Source: Rutpela maculata (lineage: Eukaryota; Arthropoda; Insecta; Coleoptera; Cerambycidae). Taken from it: a stretch of DNA of 64,000 nucleotides. A program made the translations under genes and the position numbers. The DNA lies in contig OW386289.2 in the NCBI GenBank assembly GCA_936432065.2, positions 91,137,736-91,201,735 of the forward strand, read 5' to 3'. The notes under the pieces are model-generated. The model had not been told where the DNA came from and did no database searches. It worked only from the letters and a program-made list of their open reading frames with translations. Of the stretch, positions 45,470 to 56,636 are shown one piece after another. How positions within the stretch are numbered: position 1 is the stretch's first letter; every line of letters begins with the position of its first letter.

Positions 45470-47181
45470 AAACTCCTATCCTTAATGGCAAGTTTTGTTT
45501 AGATTTTCAAATGTTATTTCAATGATTATTATTAATAATCTAAGTACTATTCAGCTTAGTTATGCAAACAATATCTATCACACCTGCGACAGGTTGATTT
45601 CAGATTTGGCAGTTCTTTACTTTTGTAGGATTCTGCGTTAAAGGGTTCTTAATTGCCAGCTCTGTCGTTGCAACTAACAAATAGTTATTATGAACATACG
45701 ATAAAATTTGAACAAAGCTCTATTCGCTAAGTCATATTTTTGAAAAATTTAGAAAGGCAGACACAAGATTTTGTTGCTTGTCACTTCACTTAAACAAATA
45801 AAAAATCGAGATCACTTGTTCTTTACCACGAATTTGTAATTGTAAATGGCGAGCCATCAAATCAGCGAAACACCGATCCAAAATCGACGACAGTTGTCGT
45901 GAGAATCATATTAACTTTTGTGATTGCAATTGTTGTTATCACTACAGGGAAATTTCCCGAGCTTGTGTCAGATTTTATGTATGCCATTGTAAACAATTAA
46001 TTTTGTTGATGCATAGCTGAACTTATTGTTTTCTAAGTAATTTGACAATTTGTCTCAACGAATATTTCCCATTATTTTACCATGTGGAGATTTAATTTAT
46101 ACTTATAGCAAATTATTGTGACTATTCTACCAATGAATATTTTCACTATTTTCATGTAATATTTAATTTATACAACTGAATATGACAATGGTCATAAAAT
46201 AGACGTGTTAAAGCATTATATATTTTTCTTCGATATTGTACTTTTTCAGGAATTTATATTAAAAAAAGATAAAATGCTTTAGTCAAAATAAGCGAAATAC
46301 AAATAAAACTAATAAAAGAGTACCGAAATAATTATTAAATGTTTTTCAAAATTAAGGCAAAAAAATTAAACCAGTAAACAAAAACGAGTAATATCAAACT
46401 TTATAAAAAAAAATGTGCAATAAAATTACTATCACAACGTAAATTTTGGTCCTACTTTTAAAAATCTAGACTTAAACTGCCAAATTGCCAATTTTGCATA
46501 TTCTGTCTCAATCGATTGAAAGCACGAGTATATTGTTAGTTAAATCTATAACGAAATCAACATTTATTCCGTTAATAATTAAACAACAAACTACTACATT
46601 AATTAAATAATTTAATTTAACTAAAAACACTATTTACTAAATGGACACATAATAATTCTTTGTTAATGTGTACCTTCAGTTGAAAACTAATAATCATAAT
46701 CACATCAAAATTCAATTGGCGTATCGAAATTGCATTAATAATAAAGTTAATTTTAATAATAAATTCGTTCCAAACGTCAGATTAGCATAATATGATTTAA
46801 TGAATCGCCGATCGCAATCATTCTATTAATTTGCGGTGCTATGGGATCATTATTTATCCCATATACCGTTAAACTCATGTATTTAGATGGAATTTCTGTT
46901 TACACAGTTCTAAAAGGAAGTGATCATGCGAAGAATGTATTCTAATTCTGTCAAGCAATGAATAGTTTATTATTTATTGACTTTAATAAACCGCCCAGTA
47001 AAAAAAAAATTAACTTGCTATTTGTCAAAAACACAGATCACTGGTCGCAGTGTTTGACAATTGCAATTTTTGAGATCGTTTGTTTTTGCTTTTCCACAGT
47101 ATGTTTTTAAACAAATGAAACATCTGGCAACGTCGCATATTTGTCAACTGATGAAAGACTATTGTTATTAAGGTATCAAGA
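45470..47181. other. No recognisable gene
   Basis: AT-rich with frequent stops on all frames; nothing recognised. Confidence 0.55.
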
Positions 47182-47284
47182 GTGTTATAAGGATAATATC
47201 GCACCGAGGTCGGCAGTGTACTTCCCGAGGGCCTCTGGCCCGAGAGAATGTACGTCTGCCGAGGGCGTCATTATCCTATAACAC
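47182..47284. repeat. Hairpin with CCCGAGGGC core
   Basis: GTGTTATAAGGATAAT at the left is mirrored by ATTATCCTATAACAC at the right. Inner arms ACCGAGGTCGGCAGTGTAC and GTACGTCTGCCGAGGGCGT surround CCCGAGGGCCTCTGGCCCGA. A GC-rich hairpin in AT-rich surroundings, MITE-like. Confidence 0.75.
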
Positions 47285-47295
47285 CAGTGGTGCCT

Positions 47296-47627
47296 TCAAC
47301 GTTTAATGTCCTACAAGTCTGTTATTTAATTCGAATTTTTTTTTTTTGACATTTATGATTTATTAATTTGACATCTATTATGTTCAGAACGATTTGATTT
47401 AAAAGAGAGTAAAAATCAAAATTGTTTGTAAACGCCGCCGTTGCATAGCAACGCATTTTGTTTGTCAATAACGCTATTATAATTTACTTGTTTTGGGTTG
47501 TGTTATAATTTTATAATGTCCTAGGGCGTTATAGATATTCATAACGCCCTAGGGCGTTATTTTTCATTTAATGTATCAAAATAGGGTGGTGATTGTAAAA
47601 TAACAGACTTGTAGGACATTCACGTTG
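47296..47627. repeat. Inverted repeat with perfect 23-bp match
   Basis: 47305-47327 (containing GTCCTACAAGTCTGTTATTT) is exactly complementary to 47598-47620. Between them is ATAACGCCCTAGGGCGTTAT, a perfect 20-bp palindrome near 47541-47560, preceded by a half copy TAGGGCGTTAT. Together with the preceding hairpin this may be one composite element. Confidence 0.7.
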
Positions 47628-47726
47628 TTTTCGATTCACTCCGTACAATACAGTTTGTAGAACAAAAAAATCGTGAATAATTCCTACAAGAAATTTTTTG
47701 TTTGTATAATGATAGGGTGGGGGGGT

Positions 47727-48040
47727 GCCACAATCATTAATTAATGTTTTCCACAAAAATATCGTTGCTGCTATGGCCGCCATGTTGAAAAAATGACGGT
47801 CAAAATAGATTTTTCTCAATTATCTCTGCCTTGTTCTACCTAAAAATGAGGTATTACCAATATTGTAGGAAATGGAAAAAGCTACAACCATTATTTAACA
47901 ATATTGATAATAGCTAATTACTACATAGGCGCAACGGGTACGAAGATAATTGCAAAACTCTGCAGCGAAGCACAAATTTTCACCATTCTGTCGGCAGCAA
48001 CGATATTTTTGTGGAAAACCTTAATTAATGATTGCAGTAA
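47727..48040. repeat. Inverted repeat, ~47-bp ends
   Basis: TTTTCCACAAAAATATCGTT with GCTGC (47747-47774) mirrors GCAGCAACGATATTTTTGTG (47994-48013), extending to CAATCATTAATTAA and TTAATTAATGATTG. MITE-like; no coding content. Confidence 0.75.
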
Positions 48041-48284
48041 CCCTTTTTACATTGTATTGCACTCACTCAACATTCACAAACCTAAAACGATACAAAATTA
48101 CAGAAAGATACGCCATATTCAGCTGAGTAAAACCGGGTCAAAAATAGCGTAGTTATTCGTTAAAAAGCGTACGACCAAAAATTGCATTTTATATAAGTAC
48201 AGTAAATCACGGTTCGTTTTTAAAAAACGTCAAATGCATGATCTGCATATTGGTGTACACAACTAAATTTAAGATGGCTGTAAA

Positions 48285-48420
48285 GCACAGTGAAATTAGA
48301 AGTGGGCCTAGAACGGTTCCTTGTGGAGCACCTATTTTAAACAATATAAAATCTGAAAAGTTTTCATTGACATTTATCCTTTGTCGCCTATTAACTCTTT
48401 CAGGGACAGAAAATCAGGCA
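48285..48420 (-). pseudogene. Small LINE RT palm fragment
   Basis: The minus strand reads VNRRQRINVNENFSDFILFK directly followed by IGAPQGTVLGPLLISL. This is the SGVPQGTVLGPLLF signature with preceding RxQxVxVN block of LINE reverse transcriptase (Val replaced by Ala). Only about 45 codons survive; no catalytic Asp is visible. Confidence 0.75.
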
Positions 48421-49425
48421 CAAAAGTAGCCTTTGCTATAGGTCTAAAAAATATATGAGAAGATTGTACAACGCAGTAATTCTTTTTTTAAATAAACGTT
48501 ATTGCAGCTGCACTAGCTCAGGCCAAATACATAACGTAGGGCTTGTTCGGAAACGTTTCATTCTTTACAATTTTTATCCGTAATCTGACATTTCTTATAA
48601 ACGAGTTTTAAGTATCACTAAATTTAAATTAGTTGTTATCGTTTCATCGCTCCATATCAGTTTCGTAAAGCAACATAATGGGTCTTTTATTAGTACACCC
48701 ACTACCAAAATGAACTTGGCCTTGCATGCATACATACTGCTTGGCAAAGTGTCGTGTACTTCAAGCCAGCACGGTACAGATATCAGGTGAATATTTATTA
48801 TGTATAGGTACAGGGAAGTACATATTAGAAACCGAAACTGTTAAGTTGTTAGAAAATGATGAATCTTATCTGGAGAAAATTACATGTAAAGGTTGTAATG
48901 GGTATAGCCAATACGAGGACAAATTAAGCATAGCGTTCAATTACTTAAAAACGTAGTTACAAAATAATGATCACTGCGGCAACTAAAATTAAATAAAAAT
49001 GTAGGCAAATCAATTATTACATGCGTTAGCACAAATGACATAGTTACATAAAAAAGAACATTCCATGATAACTCGCGTTACATCCACACCACTAAATTAG
49101 CAACTGATGGTCTCAATTTTCTCCATCCTCATATCATAACCACCTATTATTTTTTTTATAAAGGCAATATTGCCTGCTGGTACTTGATATGAAAAAGTTT
49201 CTTGAAACTAATCTCTTTATTCACAAAAAAAAATTATTGGTAACTCGTATTACATCATTAGGACATTATATCTCCGTCCTATCCAACTTTCAGAAAGATC
49301 TGCGAGGTTAACAAATTAAACTACTTTAAACTCTCAAATTATTATTAAATATAGGTTAAGGATTATTGTCAACTAACCTGTGTTTAAATTGTGTTTTAAG
49401 CGCCTGCCATATCACCTGGGTCTAT
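48421..49425. other. No recognisable gene
   Basis: A 76-codon plus frame (48726-48956) has no motif. AGGCAAATCAATTATTACAT at 49003 also occurs at 41477, a weak dispersed-repeat hint. Confidence 0.5.
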
Positions 49426-49913
49426 GACATTTCGCCGCCGCCGGTCCGCCGCGGCCGTTTCACCGCCAGACCTTTTCGCCACCAGCCGTTTCGCCACCAA
49501 TTATATCAAAGAAATATCTTAAGCTAACCTCACATAAATTCATCCATCTTAAATTAACCTAACCCAACCTCACATGAAAATTCAACCCTAACATATTAAG
49601 GGGAAAAACCATCGTTAGAAAACTTTTCACAGCCACGCTTACTTAAAAATCAGAATTCCATTGCTTTGCAACTGATGGTAAAATGAAACCATCGTTTTAA
49701 AACTTTTCACAATCACGCTTACTTACGATTCGGGATTCCATTGTCAGGAAAGTATTTATCTTCGACAATTCTTTGACGTATGCTGTCGCTTTTCGCCAGC
49801 CAACTGGACCAGTGGCGAAATGGTTTGGTGGCGAAACGGCTGGTGGCGGAAAGGTCTGGCGGTGAAACGGCCACGGCAAAACAGCCGCGGCGAACCGGCG
49901 GCGGTGAAATGTC
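49426..49913. mobile_element. GC-rich inverted-repeat element
   Basis: Left end 49426-49497 (GACATTTCGCCGCCGCCGGT onward) is mirrored at 49826-49913 (ending GGCGGCGGTGAAATGTC). The ends are built from iterated units of about 18 bp of the type GTTTCGCCACCAGCC, and the right end has one unit more. The interior is AT-rich and includes a tandem pair (49607-49665 and 49686-49745, both starting AAACCATCGTT). No frame of note. Confidence 0.8.
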
Positions 49914-49944
49914 CCATTCCGTATCACCTCAATGGCCCTCCTAA

Positions 49945-50116
49945 GTCTAGGAGATTTACACTTATCTGAGTAAAGGAGACGGGGCCCTACAATTTATAGT
50001 GGCATCCGAACCACTCCTTGGGGAAAATTTTTTCGCTGTGTGGAGCTCGAACCCACTTCGCTAGGTATGTTCAGAGTGCAAGCTAGATGCGCTAACCCAC
50101 TGAGCTACCGACGAAG
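49945..50116 (-). ncRNA. tRNA-derived SINE, minus strand
   Basis: Reverse complement reads GTAGCTCAGTGGGTTAGCGC (A box, about 50090-50109) and GTGGGTTCGAGCTCCAC (B box within a T-stem/loop, about 50040-50056). TTCG before and CGAA after can pair as an acceptor-stem remnant. The anticodon region does not fold into a standard arm and a non-tRNA body follows (AAAATTTTCCCCAAGGAGTG, GGTTCGGATGCCACTATAAA), so this is a SINE head and body, not a tRNA gene. The 3' end is uncertain. Confidence 0.75.
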
Positions 50117-51379
50117 AAAAGAAATAATTTAAAATCATTTAAGAGGGGGAAAAATAATTTTGTATTAACTCGCGTTACAATTAATTTTCATACATGTAAA
50201 ATAGGAATTATTGAAATATGGCTGATATAGTTACAGTTGAGTTACAGAAGATAAATTTAGCTTTGCTTTAACCCTTTGTATATCTGCTGATATTGGGGCC
50301 GTTTTTGTTGATTTCATTTCCAGTAGATAACATCACGTGTATTTTAGACATTCCAGATACTGCGGATGCATTAGCAAATAATATTTTCGGCATTGTATCT
50401 TCTCCAGATCTATTTCTATACTTTGAAATGTGAACGCAGTAAGTTGACCACGCTGTAGACGAGGAAACTATAATTATATCAAAAATAAAACACCCACACA
50501 TATGCGCTCGCCGCTGTCATGACTGTCGTACAATAAAACTTATCTTCCTGCACAACTCGAATATTTAGATACTAAAGGAAAAGGAATCAGGTTTAAATGG
50601 TTTAAACGTGAACTTAATGCAGAACTTTCTCCCTATTTTACATAAAAATGGAAGTATACAATACAATATGTAGAAGTTTCAGGGAAAAACGTGATACAAA
50701 ATTTTAATATTACTACGGATTAAAATTCGCTGGTATCTAATCCCTTCGGTTAGTTGAAGCCACCTTGGGTAACATGGTTCTGTTTGTTCTTAATTAATTT
50801 TGTGTTAAAATGACTTATTGGGTTATATGCCGTTAGTACTTTTTCGCAAGAGGGTAAGAAAACCTCGTATAACTCATATTTAGCTGTAAAAAGCAATTAC
50901 CAAATGCCTAGATCCTGTAAATGATAAAATTAACATTAGCCACAAGCGAACCAAAATTTAAGTGAATATATGGTTGCCGTCAGTCCCAAGTCAAATAGTT
51001 AAAATATACACGAAGAAAATGTGAATCTTTTTGTGCCGGTCGATTGATATTGTTATTCTTCATTGCATATAGTTAAGATAACGCCCTTTGAGGGAGGCTT
51101 GTGCCCTTGCCATGTTTCGTAGGCAGATTCTCATGAAATACATTATCAATTAGATAGGCTCTTTACTACGTTTATTTTTACACATTTTGTACTTTATACG
51201 ATAATAATAATAATAATATAATGTTTATTTACGAAATTTCAGACATAATACAAACATAGTAAACAAACGTAAATAATTACAGAAGTGCAGCATTCTACTT
51301 GTTTGTAATATAGTTGTAACTAGTACACATATTCAGAACTAAATACAATGAATATTATAGTTCCTTTATTTATTATTTT
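50117..51379. other. No recognisable gene
   Basis: AT-rich; a short ATA/ATAAT run near 51200. Nothing recognised. Confidence 0.5.
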
Positions 51380-51857
51380 GTGTTCTTCTTCTTTTAGCGG
51401 GGGAACTTAACGTTGCCGCACTCAGGCCTTGTGGCCCATTATGCTACCGCTTCGACATTATGGAATTCCCCGTTCAGGACGGACTCTAATCCAAAGGCCA
51501 GAATCCTTCCTATGAAGGCATTTTTTATTTCCTCCAGCACCAGAAAATCGATACCGAAGTGTTTCTGCCTCAAGTTCTAAAGACTAGAGCAGGAAGTTAG
51601 GACGTGGATAGAAGTTTCTTCCTCGTCCCCGTAAAACCTGCAGTCGGGGTTGTCCACCACCCCCATAGTGTGCAGGTGTCTGCTGAAAGAGCCGTGTCCA
51701 GTCACAAGACCTGCCACGATTCTAACCTGTTTCCTGCTTAGTCGCAGGATTTGTTCTGCTCGCTTCGGCAAGGGTCCTGAGAAGGAAGCTTCGCTTGCCT
51801 GAGTCCTGGGTAGGAGGCCCAGAAATCAACGAACTGGGAACGAGTCGAGTCTTCTAT
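51380..51857 (-). pseudogene. LINE C-terminal knuckle region (downstream half)
   Basis: The minus strand reads RAEQILRLSRKQVRIVAG, GHGSFSRHLHTMGVVDNPD, then CRFYGDEEETSIHVLTSC, the C-terminal CCHC-type knuckle of RNase H-bearing I/R1-like LINEs (second Cys of the knuckle replaced by Tyr). The following 200 bp resemble LINE 3' UTR. The upstream RNase H portion continues beyond the hAT insertion at 52656. Confidence 0.8.
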
Positions 51858-52647
51858 TAGGGATTGCAATACCGGTTAACCGGTTATTTCGGTAAATTCT
51901 GAACTTACGGATATGTCACGTATTCAACGTTTCTATTTATGTCAGTGACTAGTATTCACTAAATACAGAGTGACTGTCCCAACGCTGAGCACTTTTAACA
52001 ATAAATAAATAATAATATAAAAAGTAAAATCCAAAACCAAGCCCTAAGAAATACAAGAGAGACATTAACAATATCTTGCAACAGGAAATTGAATATTTCA
52101 CTGCCGCAAATATCCGTGGAATACATTTAGAAATTATGTTATTACCAATTTTTATTAACTTATCGACCCATCAATATCGATTGAGGAAGGGCATCTTCAG
52201 CTGGTGGTATTCTGTGCACAAATATCAGACGACTAACAGATATAGCTTTGAAAAACTAACCCTTTTAACGGGTTATTTTAAAAAAATATTGTATTTTTAG
52301 ATTAGGTGATCAGTAAATGCCCTATTTGAGTTCATGTTTATAATTTTTGTTAAGTACTTAAGTTGATATTTTTGTTATTTACCGAATAATTATTTATTTA
52401 ATTTATTTCATTTATATTTTTTCCTTTTGATAAAAACCTTTTGTTTGTTCATTATATTAAATATATGTATATAAAAATGTTTTTTGTTAAATTTAGATAA
52501 TTTTGTACATAGAAAAAGACAATTGCCATTTTCGTCACCCTAATCATTCATTCTAAAAATTACCGGTAAATACCGGTTAACCGGTTATTTACATTTTTAT
52601 TTACCGATTTACCGGTTATTAAAACTTCCGGTAAATTGCAATCCCTA
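51858..52647. mobile_element. hAT-type element splitting a LINE, 8-bp TSD
   Basis: Ends TAGGGATTGCAAT and ATTGCAATCCCTA, with a perfect 8-bp duplication TCTTCTAT (51850-51857, 52648-52655). The subterminal regions carry ACCGGTTAACCGG words at both ends. The interior has no transposase. Joining the flanks minus one duplication gives a continuous LINE region, confirming the insertion. Confidence 0.93.
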
Positions 52648-52655
52648 TCTTCTAT

Positions 52656-52910
52656 TGACTTCTTGGCATTTGATCTAGGGTAGCCGAAGGCCGGCTCCGG
52701 ACTTAGTAGGGGCCTCTGAGAGCCATCTTTGGCCAGAGCATCTGCCCTCGATGTTGCTATGTCCAGGCACCCAGAGAAGCTTGACCCAGTTGGATGAGCC
52801 ACGTTGGCAGAGAGCCTGTTTACAGTTTTGAACCAGTATTGACTTGGTCTGTACTGATACAAGGACCTTGAGGGCCGCTTGACTATCGCTACATATTAAT
52901 TACTTTGTGT
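52656..52910 (-). pseudogene. LINE RNase H fragment (upstream half)
   Basis: The minus strand reads ICSDSQAALKVLVSV (RNase H block SDSQAAL with its Asp), then SSNWVKLLWVPGHSNIEG, and after a one-base frameshift RADALAKDGSQRPLLSPEPA. These are the second and third RNase H blocks (WVPGHxxIxGNxxADxLA). Continues at 51857 after the hAT element. Dead by frameshift and insertion. Confidence 0.82.
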
Positions 52911-53039
52911 CAAATTCGGTGAAAGAAGACACATTCGGGTAATTATGACATAATCGGGTAAGTCACACACAGCAAGTTTGTTATGAGTAGAGGTTCTTTC
53001 ATATACTTTTTTTTTGTTCGGGAGTCGTCTAACTTTCGT

Positions 53040-53740
53040 TTCCGGAATCACTGCAGACTCTTGGGCTTATTGTGATATTCTCCCATTTGTATTATGATAA
53101 CCAATCCAGTGCTCTGGTCCCTTGAACTAGCTTGTACAACCCCAACGCTGGTTTGGCTTCATATTCTTCTGGACTCAGTCTTGGTTGTCCATACATTGCC
53201 TGTCTTCTGTGATCCAAAGCCGCACAGTCGCACAGGATGTGGGAGGATGTCTCCGTTGTCCTATTGCATTGTCTGTATTTTAGGTCTCCGTTGAACAATC
53301 CCATTTTGTGTAGGTGTCCTTTCAGAGCGCAGTGCCCTGTTAGGAAGCGGAGCTGATTCCTGCTTAGTGACAGCAGTTCTTCAGTCTTCTTTCTGGATGG
53401 TCCTTTGATGAAGGTTTTACCATGTTGTTGCCCGGTTATTTTGTCCCAATAGTCTTTGTGTTGGTTCTCGACCCAGTCCCTCATTTGGCCCCGTACTGTG
53501 GTTTTAGGGACTCCCAGGGCCGGTTCTGGGCCAATATATGGAGCTGACGATCCCCTTCTGGCTAGTTCGTCAGTTTTTCGTTGCCTCCGATTCCTGCGTG
53601 CCCCGGCACCCACTGAAGGGTTACCTTATTGTGGTCCGCTAGGGCTCTTAGTTCTTCTTGGCATTCCCATACCAGCTTAGACGTCACTTTAGGGTTTGAT
53701 AGTGCCCATAAAGCCGCCTGGCTGTCTATTTCATATACTT
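53040..53740 (-). pseudogene. Second LINE RNase H fragment, one frameshift
   Basis: The minus strand, from 53740, reads YEIDSQAALWALSNPK, VTLQWVPGHAGIGGNEK, then after a frameshift near 53580 KTDELARRGSSAPYIGPEPA, LLSLSRNQLRFLTGHCALKG, HLHKMGLFNGDLKYRQCNR and TTETSSHILCDCAALDHRRQ. This is RNase H plus the C-terminal knuckle of the same LINE group as 51380-52910, but a different, less decayed copy. The final 50 residues run to a stop near 53092. The knuckle's first Cys appears as Tyr. Confidence 0.85.
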
Positions 53741-53879
53741 GAAATATTATTTGTATTTTTGATAATTTCACATATATTTTTATATTTTTATTAAATAAAT
53801 ATAAATTATTCGTATTTTTCAATTCAGGATTTCAGGTAGGATGTTGAATATTCTGGTAGTAAAGTATATTATATATTTC

Positions 53880-55287
53880 TGACCAATGTTTTTTTTACAT
53901 CTAAGATTTATACAATTATTTTCTTTAGTTCTAGTTTACGTATTGGTGTTCAATTGGCAATATATTATTCTTATTCTTAAAACTAAAGGTAAGTATACAG
54001 CAAAGCTGTCGTAAATCAAATATTTCAGTTTCTTTATACAGATTATCTGACGAATAATTGCAGTCTTTATTATAATGGTTGCTTAATGGTTAGATAAGGT
54101 TTTAAATATTTAATTTTTGGGAGCAGTCCTCTAATTTTCATTATACATTATTGTAAAGGTCCCAACGTAGATGCCTATCAAATACTATCCCAAGATATTT
54201 AATAGATGTTGATTCGGGTATCAATAGATTACCGTCTATTTTTAATGGACCAAAGTTATTGCTATATGAGGTGAAAGGTATATAAAATGTTTTATTAAAG
54301 TTGACCGTGAATAGATCATAATCAAACCATTTCTTAATGAAAGTGAAGCCCTTTTTGACGGATTTTTTAAATTTTCCCACGTATTTTCTTTAAAAAAGAC
54401 GGCGGTAACGTCAGCAAAGCTCAGAATCTTACAATTATGGTAATTTGTTTTTAAAAGCGAAATAATATATAAAGTAAATAAGATAGGACCTAGCACTGTA
54501 CCTTGCGGTACTCCGTACTGTATTGTCTTGGGCTCACTAACAGCATCATCAATGTTCATGTATTGGTTTCGTCCCGATAAATAGTTTTTTAGTAAGCTCA
54601 AGACAATTGCCCTGATGTCGTTCTTTTCTAATTTATATAATAAACGCTTATGACACACAGTGTCAAAAGCTTTTGCAAGGTCAACGAATATGCAAAGGGA
54701 CAGAGTTTATCCGTCAGGTTCTTTATGTATGTAATGTATTAATTATTGTTAGTTATTGCATGTTTCGTTCACTTATTTTGCTGAAATCCAAATTGATTTT
54801 CCGATATAATTTTATATTTTTTTAAAAAGTTAGTACTTAAAGTGAATCTTAATAATTTTTTCGAAAATTTTTGCTATATTAGAAATTACTGTGATAGGTC
54901 TATAATGTACATTTTCTCTCCTCCTTTATATAATGCTTTTATTACACCTATTTTGAGAGAGTTGGGCAAATCTCCTGTACTAAAACATTTATTTATAATA
55001 AACAGCGGTTCTGCTATTTCTTCCGATACCTCTTCCAGTGTTTCAGCACGTATGTTATCAAAGCCAGGAGACTTTTTTTGGTTTTCATGATTTTATTATT
55101 TCTTTCACTGCATCAATATTCGTTGGACACAATTGCATAAAATTGTTTAGGGGCTCTTCCGTTTCGATAAAACCAGTTGGCATTTTTATTTTACTTGCAT
55201 CATTTTTACCCAGATCACTATAATAGCTTACAAACTTATCCACAATTTCCTTTTTATTATTTGTTGTAGTGTTATTGTAGAAGAACT
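53880..55287 (-). pseudogene. LINE reverse transcriptase, downstream part
   Basis: The minus strand shows, in order: KKSPGFDNIRAETLEEVSEE (55090), NQFGFQQNK (54800), IFVDLAKAFDTVCHKRLLYK (54690), YGVPQGTVLGPILFTLY (54520), FADV (FADD with the second Asp replaced), TFYIPFT, and IKYLGIVFDRHLRWD (54200). The tail reads NLYKETEIFDLRQLCCIL (53990), a typical LINE C-terminus. Upstream EIVDKFVSYYSDLGKN (55230) is the linker. Several frameshifts. It continues on the far side of an insert at about 55288-56636. Confidence 0.85.
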
Positions 55288-56636
55288 CACTATCGAGCGT
55301 CTAGGTGACGCGATACCAATTTATTTTTAGAAGGGCGCCAGCCGCGTTCTGCCCCGTTCTTCCACTCCCAAGCGGGTTCGAGATAAGATATACTATAGAC
55401 GAGTAATGGGTTAAGGCTGCACTACCTCAGATCATTAACGACGCTCGCTCAGGACGTGATTTCAATTATTCACTGACAATAAGAGCTTTTACGTCGGGAT
55501 TGGAATCTGACGTGATTTTGATCTGTCTATAGAGTAATAAGGGGTCTGACCTTTGGGTTTTCACTATTTTTACATAAAAAAATCCCTATCGAAGATTTCT
55601 CTTCGACGGTATTGGAATTTGACGTGATTTGTATCTATTTACCTACTAATAATGGTCTCTACAGATAAAGATTTCTGGAGAAATCGTATAAAAAAATCCC
55701 TATCAAGCTCCCGTAAGGCGACCAGAACACTGAGTATCAAATTTAGGGAATCATGAGATCCCGATTAACTCAGTTAAAAACGAAAACTCCAGGGATTAAG
55801 ACTAGCAACAAGTCCTTAATTCAATAAAATGCAATTACTTCAAAGAATACCATACGTAGTTCGACTAATAGATGAGTTTAATAACTTTCGGTCAGTCTTA
55901 CGACGTACTTGTCCCCATGCAGGTCCAATATAGGAAAAAGGACAGCGAGTCGCCTCCGAACGACTTTTTGGCAAAATGGATTTTTGAGTCTTTTGTGCAC
56001 AAGGCGGTTTTCTCTACAACTTTATTATTTGGAAAGCCCTGCATTTGGCTTTTCTACCATCGCTTTGTATTGACCACCCAACGCACTCGTCCAGATTATG
56101 AGTCGCTGGATGAATCCAAACTTGTTTTATGCGAGAAACCGACCTTGTCCGTTTTCATTGATTTTTTTGCCAATTTTTGCTTATAGCTACACCACTTTTG
56201 CCAAATTCGTTGGTTTCGCCTTTTTGATACACATTGCCTTGTTAAAATTTTATAGTGTCTTTAGAACAGGGTATATAATGACTACCTTCATGGTCAATGT
56301 CTTCGGCAGAGGAATTAAAGTTGAACATATGAATATTTTCAAAGTACTATTTTGGCGTACTTTTTAAAAAGTATATGGTTCATTTTTCCATGACCACCAT
56401 ATACTTTCACTCTCATATCGTGGACCAAAATATATTTTCCTAAGTAAAAATTCGGTGTTTCTTCGAATTCTTACCCGGTTGTGCCTAATGTCTTATCGAA
56501 CTCATAATAACGGTCCTTTTGGGCTAGTTTGTGGCTCTGAAGTCTCTCAGACTCTTGAAAATATACTTAAATTAATTATTTGCCTAAGTCGAATTGTTAT
56601 TTTCGCTTCGACCTAGGTCAATTCTGGAAGGTTCTA
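55288..56636. other. Unidentified 1.35 kb insert within the LINE
   Basis: Separates the two parts of the minus-strand LINE. GTAGAA at the left edge (about 55275-55280) and TTCTAC at the right (about 56631-56636) are inverse of each other and may be element ends, but this is weak. Contains repeated words such as AAAAAAATCCCTATC (55578, 55690) and TGACGTGATT (55510, 55630). A 104-codon plus frame (55872-56186) has no recognised motif. Identity unknown. Confidence 0.45.

Noticed and set aside
55340..55400. Possible pol III B box (GCGGGTTCGAGATAAG)
   Set aside because: No A box at suitable distance and the end of the box departs from consensus.
55872..56367. Two overlapping plus frames of about 100 and 90 codons
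   Set aside because: Overlap in different frames and show no motif; lie within an unidentified insert in a LINE.
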